A DNA stretch of 33,060 nucleotides from Clostridia bacterium (GTDB lineage: Bacteria > Bacillota > Clostridia > Oscillospirales > Butyricicoccaceae): assembly GCA_017408985.1 (NCBI GenBank), contig JAFQTO010000058.1, positions 1 to 33,060 on the forward strand. The letters run 5' to 3'. This document shows positions 1-9,639 of the stretch, piece by piece. Below the pieces are notes generated by a model. That model worked only from the letters and a program-made list of their open reading frames with translations. It was not told where the DNA came from and ran no database searches. A program made the translations under genes and the position numbers. How positions within the stretch are numbered: position 1 is the first letter of the stretch; each line of letters opens with the position of its first letter.

Positions 1-46
1 CGGCGTAGTCTCGGAGTTCGAGAAAAAAATCGAGGACTTGCAGTAA
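1..46 (+). CDS. C-terminal end of an unidentified protein (partial)
   Basis: An open frame enters from the left edge and ends at a TAA at 44-46, giving the tail GVVSEFEKKIEDLQ. It is followed by a strong hairpin terminator, which supports a real gene end. The charged, helix-like tail is too short to name a family. Confidence 0.5.
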   Translation, partial: GVVSEFEKKIEDLQ

Positions 47-80
47 AGTGTTACGTTTTTGGTACGCTGGGTAAAAAAAT

Positions 81-121
81 AAAGCCGTAATCCCTTTATT
101 TTCAAGGGGTTACGGCTTTTT
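81..121. terminator. bidirectional rho-independent terminator
   Basis: Arms at 81-96 and 104-119 pair over 16 bp (one T-G) around a 7-base loop. A T-run follows the right arm on the plus strand, and an A-run precedes the left arm, which reads as a T-run on the minus strand. It can therefore end both the plus-strand gene on its left and guaA on the minus strand. Confidence 0.9.
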
Positions 122-126
122 GGTTC

Positions 127-1401
127 TTATTCCCACTCGATGGTGCCGATGGGCTTGGGTGTCAAATCGAGCAGTACGCGGTTGATACCTTCGACCTCGT
201 GGGTGATGCGGTCGGTGATATGATGCAGCAGGGCATAGGGGATCTCCTCAATGGTTGCGGTCATGGCGTCAACAGTGTTGACTGCACGGATGATTGTGGG
301 CCAGCCCATGTATCTTGCACCGTCTTTTACGCCGACGCTCTTGATATCGGGTACGGCTACAAAGTACTGCCATACCTTGCCCTGCAGACCGTTCTTTGCA
401 AACTCCTCACGGAGGATAGCGTCAGCCTCGCGCAGAGCGTGGAGACGGTCGCGGGTAATGGCACCGAGGCATCTTACGCCCAGACCGGGGCCGGGGAAGG
501 GCTGGCGGTATACCATCTCGGCGGGCAGACCCAGCTCGACGCCGCAGGCGCGGACTTCATCCTTGAACAGGAACTTGAGGGGCTCAACCAGATTGAATGC
601 CAGATCCTCGGGCAGACCGCCGACGTTGTGATGGCTCTTGACTACCTTTGCGGTCTTGGTTCCGCTCTCGACGATGTCGGGATAGATGGTGCCCTGAGCG
701 AGGAAGTCCATCTTGCCCAGCTTTTCGGCTTCTTCTTCAAATACACGGATGAACTCGGCGCCGATTATCTTGCGCTTCTGCTCGGGATCGGCCACGTTAG
801 CAAGCTTGTCCAGGAAACGGTCGGTGGCATCTACGTATACCAGATTTGCTTTGAGCTGGTTGCGGAACACCTCAACAACCTGCTCGCTCTCACCCTTGCG
901 CATCAGACCGTGGTTGACGTGTACGCAGTGGAGCTGCTCGCCGATAGCCTTGATGAGCAGAGCGGCAACGACAGAGCTGTCAACGCCGCCGGAGAGAGCC
1001 AGCAGCACCTTCTTGTCGCCTACCTGACGGCGTACAAGCTCGATCTGATCGGCTACAAAGTTCTTCATGTTCCAGTTGGCTTCGCACTTGCAGTCACCGA
1101 ATACGAATCCCTTGAGCTGTTCGCTAAGCTTGTCGTCGCAGCAGGGAAGCTCACTGAGCTCGAGTACGGGCAGACCGAGAGTCTTTATGTAGTCACCGGC
1201 AAAAATCTGCTTGCCGTCGACGATGTTGTTCTTACCGTGATTGAGGATGATGCCCTTGACGTTGGGGAGGGCAGTCAGCTCGTCTTTTGTGATGTCGTGG
1301 GGATGGATCTCGCTGTAAACACCCAGAGCACGTATCACACGGGCAAGTCTGGAGTTTTCTTCGCTGCCAAGGTCAAGAATAAGAATCATATCTTGCTTCA
1401 T
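127..1401 (-). CDS. guaA: GMP synthase with truncated glutamine amidotransferase domain
   Basis: GMP synthase converts XMP to GMP using ATP and ammonia released from glutamine. The ATP-pyrophosphatase part is intact: the PP-loop SGGVDSS is at residues 137-143 and the C-terminus carries the dimerisation region ending IGTIEWE. The N-terminal class I glutaminase domain is cut down. Residues 1-85 still resemble its beginning (ILILDLGS, then KGIILNHG where SGGP would be expected). The stretch that should carry the GxCxG nucleophile reads LPVLELSELPCC and leads directly into the linker before the ATPase domain. The catalytic His-Glu region is missing. The protein has 424 residues; the usual form has about 510. 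It probably uses free ammonia or a separate glutaminase (inference). The start lies 27 bp after ricT, so the two genes are probably co-transcribed. Confidence 0.93.
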   Translation of the reverse strand: MKQDMILILDLGSEENSRLARVIRALGVYSEIHPHDITKDELTALPNVKGIILNHGKNNIVDGKQIFAGDYIKTLGLPVLELSELPCCDDKLSEQLKGFVFGDCKCEANWNMKNFVADQIELVRRQVGDKKVLLALSGGVDSSVVAALLIKAIGEQLHCVHVNHGLMRKGESEQVVEVFRNQLKANLVYVDATDRFLDKLANVADPEQKRKIIGAEFIRVFEEEAEKLGKMDFLAQGTIYPDIVESGTKTAKVVKSHHNVGGLPEDLAFNLVEPLKFLFKDEVRACGVELGLPAEMVYRQPFPGPGLGVRCLGAITRDRLHALREADAILREEFAKNGLQGKVWQYFVAVPDIKSVGVKDGARYMGWPTIIRAVNTVDAMTATIEEIPYALLHHITDRITHEVEGINRVLLDLTPKPIGTIEWE

Positions 1402-1428
1402 AATTGGGTCGGCCTTTCTATAATAAGT

Positions 1429-2283
1429 TTATTGGTTTTCTTTGTCTTCGTGTTCGGTCTTGACGGGGCGGTCGGGAGCTTTCAGCACCCTGCACTGAGA
1501 TACGGGGAACACGGCAGGGGTATCGGGAGAGGAATTAAGCTTGACCTTGCAGGTCTCTTTGATGAGCGCGTTCTCGATAACTACGCCCTTGCCCTGGGGT
1601 GTATCAACAAGACTGCCCACAGCAGGCGCGTGCTTGATAAGATCCTGATACGCCTCGTTCTCGTATTTAAGACAGCACATAAGTCTGCCGCAGGTACCCG
1701 ATATCTTGGTGGGATTGAGCGAAAGTCCCTGATCCTTTGCCATATTGATGGAAACGGGCTGAAAAGAATCCAAAAAAGTATTGCAGCACAAAGGACAGCC
1801 GCAAACGCCCAGACCGCCCACCATTTTTGCCTCGTCTCTGACGCCTATCTGCCTCAGCTCGATCCTGACACGGAACACCGATGCAAGATCCTTGACCAAG
1901 TCTCTGAAATCAACCCTGCCGTCAGCGCTGAAATAGAACAGCAGCTTATTATGGTCAAAGGTGTACTCAACGGCGACCAGCTTCATTTCGAGCTGGTGCT
2001 TTTTTATCTTTTCTTCGCAGATCTTGTAAGCGTATTTTTCGAATTTTTCATTTTCCTCAACAATTTTCATATCGGCATCGGTAGCGATGCGAAGCATCTT
2101 TTTGAGGGGAGCGGTGATCTGCTCCTCGGCTATCTGACGGTTAGTCATGACCACCTCGCCGCACTCGGTTCCGCGTGAGGTCTCAACTATAACGGGCTGT
2201 CCAGATTTGACAGCTATTCCGGACGGGTCAAAGTAATAGACCTTGCCGACCTTTTTGAATCTTACTCCTATGACTTCGGGCAT
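1429..2283 (-). CDS. ricT: RicT/YaaT, PSP1-domain iron-sulfur protein
   Basis: This is a PSP1-superfamily protein of the RicT (YaaT) type. In Bacillus the family forms the RicAFT complex with YlbF and YmcA, carries Fe-S clusters and directs RNase Y processing, sporulation and biofilm decisions. The 284-residue product has the cysteines expected for cluster binding at 161, 163, 166, 167, 198, 203 and 204, in CGCPLCC and CGRLMCC. The start is the ATG at 2283, chosen because GGAGG lies just upstream and the family begins about here. It overlaps the end of holB by 16 bp, implying translational coupling. The darA-holB-ricT order matches Bacillus apart from the missing yaaR. The C-terminal tail is charged and probably disordered. 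Confidence 0.93.
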   Translation of the reverse strand: MPEVIGVRFKKVGKVYYFDPSGIAVKSGQPVIVETSRGTECGEVVMTNRQIAEEQITAPLKKMLRIATDADMKIVEENEKFEKYAYKICEEKIKKHQLEMKLVAVEYTFDHNKLLFYFSADGRVDFRDLVKDLASVFRVRIELRQIGVRDEAKMVGGLGVCGCPLCCNTFLDSFQPVSINMAKDQGLSLNPTKISGTCGRLMCCLKYENEAYQDLIKHAPAVGSLVDTPQGKGVVIENALIKETCKVKLNSSPDTPAVFPVSQCRVLKAPDRPVKTEHEDKENQ

Positions 2284-3194
2284 ATATTTCCTCCGTAAAG
2301 ATCGCCGCAAAATGCAGCCAGAGCCCCGCAGAGAGCGGAGACGGAGGGATTTTGCGCCATCGTATTCATTTGATTTTGTATATAGTCGTACAGGCTGACA
2401 AGCAGCGCCGTATCTCCGCCCTGCTGTATCAGCTGCGACAGCCGGCTGCACAGACTGATGCAAAACTGCATATAATCGTCACGGCTCAAAGCCCCTGCGG
2501 CGCAGGCAGCCTTGTATACGGCGTATTCGCTGCCCAACGACAGAGAAAACTCACGGGCGATTTTCTCATAGCTTGGCTGTCCGTTTTGCAGGATATCCCG
2601 GGCCTTTTCCAGACTGCCCTGCGCCGATGCGGCTGCATCACGGCATTGCTGACGGGTGTATCCGCCTGCCTTTTCCAGCTGCGAAACGATCGTCGCCTCG
2701 TCCAGCGGTTCGATATTGTAGACCGTGCATCTTGACCTGACCGTCTGCAGCAGATCCATAGTGTTGGTGCAGGTCAGTATAAATACTGTATTCAGCGGTT
2801 CCTCAAGAACCTTGAGCAGCGCGTTTTGCGACTGAGGATTGAGTCTGTCCGCATTGGCGATGACAAATACCTTGAATCCCGCATCGCCCGAACGGACAAA
2901 AGATCTTGACCGCATCTCACGTACCTGATCTATGTTGGGTGCCTTGTCCGCACCGTCACCGAACAGCTCAAAATCCGAGTTGGTCCCTGCACGCATTCTG
3001 CGGCAGGAGGGGCAGGTGAGGCAGGGACGGTCTGCACCCGTACACAGCAGGGCAGTTGCCAGATCGGTGGCGGCAGTCACCTTGCCGGTGCCGTCACCGC
3101 CTGCAAGAATTATCGCTGAGCCGACCTTTTCGGGCGGCATATCGGCAAACAGCCGCTTGAGCCGCTCGTTGCCCAGCAGGGAGGGAAAACGCAT
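2268..3194 (-). CDS. holB: DNA polymerase III subunit delta'
   Basis: This AAA+ clamp-loader subunit helps load the sliding clamp during replication. The 308-residue sequence shows a modified P-loop (GGDGTGK, residues 32-38), a four-cysteine zinc module (C51, C58, C61, C64), a degenerate Walker B (VFVIANADRL), the LLKVLEEP helix and the SRC arginine-finger motif at 154-156. The delta' family is usually catalytically impaired in ATP binding, but here the P-loop lysine remains. It starts 2 bp after the darA stop codon and runs 16 bp into ricT, so it belongs to one operon. The length is normal for the family. Confidence 0.93.
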   Translation of the reverse strand: MRFPSLLGNERLKRLFADMPPEKVGSAIILAGGDGTGKVTAATDLATALLCTGADRPCLTCPSCRRMRAGTNSDFELFGDGADKAPNIDQVREMRSRSFVRSGDAGFKVFVIANADRLNPQSQNALLKVLEEPLNTVFILTCTNTMDLLQTVRSRCTVYNIEPLDEATIVSQLEKAGGYTRQQCRDAAASAQGSLEKARDILQNGQPSYEKIAREFSLSLGSEYAVYKAACAAGALSRDDYMQFCISLCSRLSQLIQQGGDTALLVSLYDYIQNQMNTMAQNPSVSALCGALAAFCGDLYGGNICPKS

Positions 3195-3196
3195 GA

Positions 3197-3520
3197 TCAG
3201 ACCTTTTCGAATCTGTCAACGTCGACAACAAATATTGTAGCGCCGCCTACGGTGACCTCTATGGGGACGGTAGGATCGAAGCATGCACCCGCCTCAAAAG
3301 AAGAGGGGATAAGCTGCTTGCGGCTCTTGGAGTATTTGCCGACTATGTCGATGACCTCCTGTACCTTGCTTTCGTCTACACCGATAAGTACAGTCACGTT
3401 GCCCGAGCGGAGGAATCCGCCGGTGGAGGACAGCTTGGTCACCGAGAAGTTCTTCTTCATAAGATTCTGGATGACTACGGGGGCGTCGTCAGAGTTCATT
3501 ATAGCGATGATCATTTTCAT
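3197..3520 (-). CDS. darA: cyclic-di-AMP receptor DarA (PII-like)
   Basis: This 107-residue protein matches the DarA/YaaQ family of trimeric PII-like proteins that bind c-di-AMP in the cytoplasm. Features seen are the starting strand MKMIIAIMNSDDA, the helix with NLMKKNFSVTKLSSTGGFLRSGN, and the closing VTVGGATIFVVDVDRFEKV. A strong AGGAGGT precedes the ATG. holB follows after 2 bp. Neighbouring alanine racemase and peptidoglycan cross-bridge genes fit the general link between c-di-AMP and wall homeostasis, but a direct role here is inference. Confidence 0.93.
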   Translation of the reverse strand: MKMIIAIMNSDDAPVVIQNLMKKNFSVTKLSSTGGFLRSGNVTVLIGVDESKVQEVIDIVGKYSKSRKQLIPSSFEAGACFDPTVPIEVTVGGATIFVVDVDRFEKV

Positions 3521-3589
3521 AGGGTTTACCTCCTGTATATTGGTGTGTTGATGTTGAATTGGTGCAAAGGTCGTATGCCTTACAGTTGT

Positions 3590-4684
3590 TTACATATAAT
3601 TGCGGGGAATGGCCGGATGTACAAAAAACGGTGTGTTGGGCAGTACCACAGCCGTACCGACGTTGCAGTCGATATTGGTTATGTCAACGGCGGTGTGGTT
3701 CATACCTACGTGACCCAATACTTTGGCTTTTTTGCCGTTGATGAGCACGTAAGCCTTTTGGGGACGGAACATAGCCAGACCGGCTCTGACAAATCTGCCT
3801 GCCTTTGCGCGGAATGAGAAGATATCGTCCTTTTTGCCTACCATAAATCCGTCGTAATATCCGACAGGGATGTATGCGACCTTAACGGGGCGCTTTGTGA
3901 CGTATGCGTTGCTGTAGCCGATGGGGTGGCCCTTGGGCAGCCATCTGACCTCGGACACCTCGGTCTCAAAACGTGCAACGGGCGCAAAACCCGCAGAATG
4001 CAGAGCGGGATTGTTGCCGGTGATGGCGCTTCCCAGTCTGACCGCATCCAGAAGCTCGGTGTGACCCTTGACCAGAGATACGGACGAATCGATGTGCAGT
4101 ATGCCGGGATCAAATCCCGACTCGCGCACCTTGGCGACTACCGACTGGAACTTTTCAAGCTGTGCGGCGCAGCGCTTCTTGTTTCTGGGATCGGAATAGT
4201 GTGAGTACATACCCGTTACATTTATATTCGGCATAAAGCGGAATATAGAAATAATACGGTCAAGCTCATTGGGTTCAAAACCGTATCTGCCCAGACCGGT
4301 GTCGATCTTGATGTGAGCATCGCAGACAATACCCTCGTCGGCGGCAAGACTGTTGAGCAAAACGGCGGAATCGTAGGAGCCGATGGTGGCAGTAGCGGTT
4401 GCCTTGATGATATCCTTGATATCGTCCTCCTGCGAGGTGGAACGAATTATGAGTATCTCCTCATCTAAGAAACCTGCGGCGCGCAGCTTGAGCGCATCCT
4501 TGGGCTCGGTGACGGCAAAACGGCGCACGCTGTTTGCTCTCAGCTCGGCGGCAAGCTTGTCAAGTCCGTAGCCGTAGGCGTTGGATTTGAGTACGGCATA
4601 GATCTCGGTTTTGCCTGCTTTGCTTCTTGCAAGTGCAATATTCTTTGCGATCTTGTCTCTTGAGATTATTACATGCTTTTTCAT
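3590..4684 (-). CDS. alr: alanine racemase (divergent)
   Basis: This is a PLP-dependent racemase that makes D-alanine for peptidoglycan. The fold-type III barrel signature is AVLKSNAYGYG with the PLP lysine at K33. The second catalytic tyrosine is probably Y261 in GYSNAY, and the conserved IPVGYYDGF follows at 272-280. The product has 364 residues, close to the family norm. Several canonical motifs are altered: VRLGSAITGN stands where RPGIALYG is usual, and GHVGMNHTAVDIT where GRVSMDQ is usual. A related amino-acid racemase specificity is therefore possible. A GGGGGG-type ribosome site precedes the ATG. The gene sits 67 bp after a FemAB-type cell-wall gene and about 70 bp before darA. Confidence 0.85.
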   Translation of the reverse strand: MKKHVIISRDKIAKNIALARSKAGKTEIYAVLKSNAYGYGLDKLAAELRANSVRRFAVTEPKDALKLRAAGFLDEEILIIRSTSQEDDIKDIIKATATATIGSYDSAVLLNSLAADEGIVCDAHIKIDTGLGRYGFEPNELDRIISIFRFMPNINVTGMYSHYSDPRNKKRCAAQLEKFQSVVAKVRESGFDPGILHIDSSVSLVKGHTELLDAVRLGSAITGNNPALHSAGFAPVARFETEVSEVRWLPKGHPIGYSNAYVTKRPVKVAYIPVGYYDGFMVGKKDDIFSFRAKAGRFVRAGLAMFRPQKAYVLINGKKAKVLGHVGMNHTAVDITNIDCNVGTAVVLPNTPFFVHPAIPRNYM

Positions 4685-4751
4685 AATCTTATCCCCCCGA
4701 AAAGTATCTTTTGTACAGCTTGTGGTCTGGGCTCAGGCAACCTTTATATTT

Positions 4752-5822
4752 TCAAGCCTTTTTCAGAAGCTTGTTTTTGAACAGTACGAGTTTGCGGCGC
4801 AGAATGCGTATCTTGGGCAGCACCGAGTTGACGAAGAAGCTGACGGGTCTGTTGTATATCTTGGTGAACTCACCGCAGAATTCACAAAAATCTCCGCCGA
4901 AGCCCTTTTTGAAGTTGTACAGACCGTAGAGCGGATTGTCGGGCGAAATATCACCGCTGACACCGCGGAAGTCATAAATATCGCACTTTGTCTCGATGGC
5001 CCACTGTATCATACGCCACTGGAGCAGATAGTTGGGCATAACGTTGCGATGCTCGTTTGAGGAAGCGCCGTACAGATACCAGACCTTGTTGCCGTAACGG
5101 ATAGCCAGCGTTCCCGCAATAGGCTTGTCCTCCAGAAACGCCATATACAGACGGCAGTTCTTGCCCAAAGCGTCCATCATAGTCTCAAAATAGCTCTGCG
5201 GACGGGTAATAAAACCGTCTCGGTTGCCCGTTTCCAGCATAATACGGGTAAAATCGCCCAGCATCTCTTTGCCGCACAGCCTGACGCTCACGCCCTTGCG
5301 CTCACTGAGACGCAGATTGTACCTGGTCTTGGAGTGAAAAGCCGCCATGATCTCCTCTTCGGTCTTGTCTCTGACGTTAAGTCTGAACACATAGTTGGGC
5401 TGTATGCCGTCAAAATCCTTGCTGCCCGGCTTGTGGTCAAATCCCAGGGACTTCATGCATTCCGTAAACCCAACTTCGCTGCTGAGTACGTCGGGATCGA
5501 GGGTAAAAGCGTAAGCCTTGTGCTTTTTTGCCAGAGCGGCGGCACCCTTTTCCAACCGGGAGAGGGTCTCACGGTCGTTTATATCGCATACGGGGCCTCG
5601 TGCCGAGTACATAAACGTGTAGGGAAGTACGGGCAGCTTGCGGATTAGCACGCTGAGCGCACCGCATATTTTGCCTTGGTTATCTCGTACGGCAACCGCC
5701 TGCCACTTCCAGCTTCCCTTGACGGGTGCCCAGCTGTGCGACTGCAAAAAATGCCCTTTGGGATGGCCGGCGACAAAGGCTTCGAATTCCTGCAATGTAT
5801 CTTTGGTGATTATTTCAAACAT
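4752..5822 (-). CDS. FemAB/MurM-type peptidoglycan bridge aminoacyltransferase
   Basis: This 356-residue protein has the paired GNAT-like domains of the FemABX family, which transfer amino acids from aminoacyl-tRNA to the stem peptide of lipid II. Recognisable pieces are the start FLQSHSWAPVKGSW, the central FHSKTRYNLRLSERKGV, the LAIRYGNKVWYLYGASS strand pair and the hallmark PLYGLYNFKKGFGG near the C-terminus. The start is the ATG at 5822, which has CAGGAGAG upstream; an in-frame TTG 36 bases further out lacks such a site. The gene is followed by alanine racemase, so the pair may be a cell-wall operon. The amino acid added cannot be read from the sequence. Confidence 0.88.
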   Translation of the reverse strand: MFEIITKDTLQEFEAFVAGHPKGHFLQSHSWAPVKGSWKWQAVAVRDNQGKICGALSVLIRKLPVLPYTFMYSARGPVCDINDRETLSRLEKGAAALAKKHKAYAFTLDPDVLSSEVGFTECMKSLGFDHKPGSKDFDGIQPNYVFRLNVRDKTEEEIMAAFHSKTRYNLRLSERKGVSVRLCGKEMLGDFTRIMLETGNRDGFITRPQSYFETMMDALGKNCRLYMAFLEDKPIAGTLAIRYGNKVWYLYGASSNEHRNVMPNYLLQWRMIQWAIETKCDIYDFRGVSGDISPDNPLYGLYNFKKGFGGDFCEFCGEFTKIYNRPVSFFVNSVLPKIRILRRKLVLFKNKLLKKA

Positions 5823-5862
5823 TTCAAACGGTACTCTCCTGAGCAAATAATTATCCAAATAT

Positions 5863-5891
5863 ATTTTACACCAAAAATATCATTTTGCCAA
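5863..5891 (-). promoter_or_regulatory. sigma-A promoter of the femAB-alr-darA block
   Basis: On the minus strand TTGGCA (5886-5891) and TAAAAT (5863-5868) are separated by exactly 17 bp. The pair lies about 40 bp upstream of the ATG at 5822 and just after the gap terminator. It is probably the promoter for the whole minus-strand block. Confidence 0.65.
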
Positions 5892-5902
5892 CACTTTTTA
5901 TT

Positions 5903-5937
5903 AAAAAAAGCGCATCCGACATAATTGACGGATGCGC
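5903..5937 (-). terminator. terminator of the downstream-most GAPDH gene
   Basis: Perfect 9-bp arms at 5910-5918 and 5929-5937 are followed, in minus-strand reading, by a run of seven Ts (5903-5909). It lies 15 bp beyond the GAPDH stop codon. Confidence 0.88.
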
Positions 5938-5951
5938 TCCATTAAATTCGG

Positions 5952-6968
<1,017 letters not shown>

Positions 6969-7029
6969 TTAAACTGTCATATATATCGGCTGTCAAAGAC
7001 ACTCCGCAGCCATTTCTTCATACAAATAA

Positions 7030-7058
7030 ATTATAATCCTACCCTAACAAAATTGCAA
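7030..7058 (-). promoter_or_regulatory. sigma-A promoter of GAPDH paralogue 1
   Basis: TTGCAA (7053-7058) and a consensus TATAAT (7030-7035) on the minus strand lie 17 bp apart. Transcription would start near 7023, giving a 5' leader of about 70 bases. The rest of the 307-bp gap 6954-7260 holds the upstream gene's terminator and shows no further gene. Confidence 0.85.
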
Positions 7059-7209
7059 GGTCGGTATGACCGAAGATTGCAATATTTATCCAATAAAAAC
7101 AATGAATATATTGCAAAAATATCGGGTAAGCGGTTGCACAAAATGGGGTTTTTCATTAAAAGTGCCAAAAAATCGCCCAAAAAACCTCCTGTAAATATCC
7201 TAAACATAG

Positions 7210-7245
7210 AAAAAGCATGCATACCACATTTTATGGTATGCATGC
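7210..7245 (-). terminator. terminator of GAPDH paralogue 2
   Basis: Perfect 12-bp arms (7215-7226 and 7234-7245) enclose a 7-base loop. The A-run at 7210-7214 gives a T-run on the minus strand. The hairpin begins about 15 bp after the stop codon. Confidence 0.9.
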
Positions 7246-7260
7246 ATAGGTGAAAACGCT

Positions 7261-8277
<1,017 letters not shown>

Positions 8278-8302
8278 TTATATTGAAAAAATAATTTGAT
8301 TT

Positions 8303-8320
8303 TGTTATATTGATATAACA
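8303..8320. promoter_or_regulatory. palindrome in the GAPDH paralogue 2 leader (possible operator)
   Basis: Arms of 8 bp (8303-8310 and 8313-8320, TGTTATAT/ATATAACA) flank a 2-base centre. It lies roughly 20-35 bp downstream of the -10 box, where a repressor would block transcription. It loosely resembles a Rex redox operator, but its spacing is 2 bp longer than the usual 18-bp site, so the identity is open. Confidence 0.4.
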
Positions 8321-8338
8321 TATCTGCGATATGGGAAA

Positions 8339-8367
8339 AGTATATACTATTGTTTTACATAAATCAA
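8339..8367 (-). promoter_or_regulatory. sigma-A promoter of GAPDH paralogue 2
   Basis: TTGATT (8362-8367) and TATACT (8339-8344) on the minus strand lie 17 bp apart. This leaves a 5' leader of about 70 bases that contains the palindrome at 8303-8320. Confidence 0.75.
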
Positions 8368-8427
8368 GGGAATATTTACTATGCACCGAAAGTTGATGAT
8401 AAATACAACATTTTGTTTGATAATATA

Positions 8428-8456
8428 TTGAAGAGTATATCCGTTTGTGGTATTAT
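8428..8456 (+). promoter_or_regulatory. sigma-A promoter of the 8498 gene
   Basis: TTGAAG (8428-8433) and TATTAT (8451-8456) lie 17 bp apart. They point away from the GAPDH promoter, so the intergenic region holds a divergent promoter pair. Confidence 0.65.
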
Positions 8457-8497
8457 ATAAAACAAACGATATAAAAAAGTGTGGGGGATATTGAAAA

Positions 8498-9580
8498 ATG
8501 GAAGAAGTAAGCGGTTACAATAATTATAAAGATCGTTACGGTCAGCTTGCACGTGAATCGGTTTTCATTCTCTCCTGCAGTCTGTCCGGCAGAGTGGTTC
8601 ACGCATCTGCCGAACTCAAGCTGAGATTTGGCACAGAGCTTGCGGGAAGAAATCTGAACGACTTTTTGGATGACAAGACCGTGGCTGATATAATTGCAAA
8701 GTCTGCCATGGGAGAGTACTGCCGTTTCAACTGCTTGCTCGCCGGCAGAAAATACTCAGCGCTGTCCGAAAAAGAAGGCGGCGTCATAACGATCACCTTC
8801 TATGACGAGGATACCGATATCCCGGATGCCGTCGACGAAAACTCCCTCAAATACCTGCAGGGTGAGATAAACGTCCTGCTGTCGAATCTTCTGGGTGCGC
8901 TGAAAACCTTTAACAGCGAGGATAACCCGAATGCTATGTTTGCCAGAAAAAACGTATACCGCCTGCTTCGTGCATCCAGGAACGTTTTTGACCGTATGGA
9001 ATGTATCCGCGGCACTATTAACGGAGAAAAGTGCGACCACGATATGCTGGAGCTTATATGTGCGGTCGCTGAAAAACTCCGGTTCCCATTAAGATCCATC
9101 AATATCGATCTTGATCTTTGGCACGACGGAGAACGGCATATATGCAATTGTGTAGCGGAACACGTTGAGCGTATGCTGGCTATAATCATCTCGTGCATAC
9201 TCAAGTGCAGCACAACGGCGCCCGAGTATCTGCGTCTTGAGATAATCAGCAAAGAGCGGGAAGTGCTTATATCCGTTCTTTCACCCGGACGTATACTCAG
9301 CTGCGATATGATGGCCAACGCACTCAGCGGTTTCGGCGGTGCAAAACGTACCGACGGTGAGCTGGTGCAGAGCCTGCTGACCGTAAAAGCTCTGGCGGCG
9401 TATAACGGCGGCAGCATTATTATGTCAGCCGAACGCGACGGTGACCGCATAGCCTTTTTGCTGCCCGGAGTGGATGATGACAGAGCTATCCGCTTCAAGT
9501 CGCAGGGTGCGAGATATATGAGCGGCACCAATACCGTCCTTGTTGAACTGTCGGAGATACTGCCTGACAGTCTGTACTGA
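8498..9580 (+). CDS. degenerate sensor-kinase-like protein, PAS-like N-terminus
   Basis: This 360-residue soluble protein is not firmly recognised. Residues 20-105 read like a PAS sensor domain (FILSCSLSGRVVHASAEL, then LAGRNLNDFLDD). Residues 115-170 are helical, where a histidine kinase would have its dimerisation helices, but no phosphoacceptor H-box is visible. The C-terminal part resembles the end of a GHKL ATPase domain: LAAYNGGSIIMSAERDGDRIAFLLPG matches the shape of the last two strands, but no N-box or glycine-rich ATP lid is seen. It is monocistronic, with its own promoter, a GGGGGAT ribosome site and a terminator. No response regulator is adjacent. It could be a pseudokinase or regulatory scaffold (inference). 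There are no membrane segments. Confidence 0.6.
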   Translation: MEEVSGYNNYKDRYGQLARESVFILSCSLSGRVVHASAELKLRFGTELAGRNLNDFLDDKTVADIIAKSAMGEYCRFNCLLAGRKYSALSEKEGGVITITFYDEDTDIPDAVDENSLKYLQGEINVLLSNLLGALKTFNSEDNPNAMFARKNVYRLLRASRNVFDRMECIRGTINGEKCDHDMLELICAVAEKLRFPLRSINIDLDLWHDGERHICNCVAEHVERMLAIIISCILKCSTTAPEYLRLEIISKEREVLISVLSPGRILSCDMMANALSGFGGAKRTDGELVQSLLTVKALAAYNGGSIIMSAERDGDRIAFLLPGVDDDRAIRFKSQGARYMSGTNTVLVELSEILPDSLY

Positions 9581-9604
9581 TCCCATAGATATAATACGTA
9601 ATAA

Positions 9605-9636
9605 TAACCGCCTGCGGCATCGGCTGCAGGCGGTTA
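9605..9636. terminator. shared hairpin terminator between convergent genes
   Basis: Perfect 11-bp arms at 9605-9615 and 9626-9636 lie between the stop codons of two converging genes. Only short T-runs follow on either strand, so its efficiency is uncertain. Confidence 0.65.
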
Positions 9637-9639
9637 CTT

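Noticed and set aside
199-2178. A long plus-strand open frame of 659 codons opposite guaA and ricT
   Set aside because: It is antisense to two clearly recognised genes, has no family motifs and no ribosome site; its length follows from the codon bias of the opposite strand.
8302-8321. Identification of the GAPDH leader dyad as a Rex operator
   Set aside because: The half-sites are similar, but the spacing is 2 bp longer than the usual 18-bp Rex site, so it is listed only as a palindrome.
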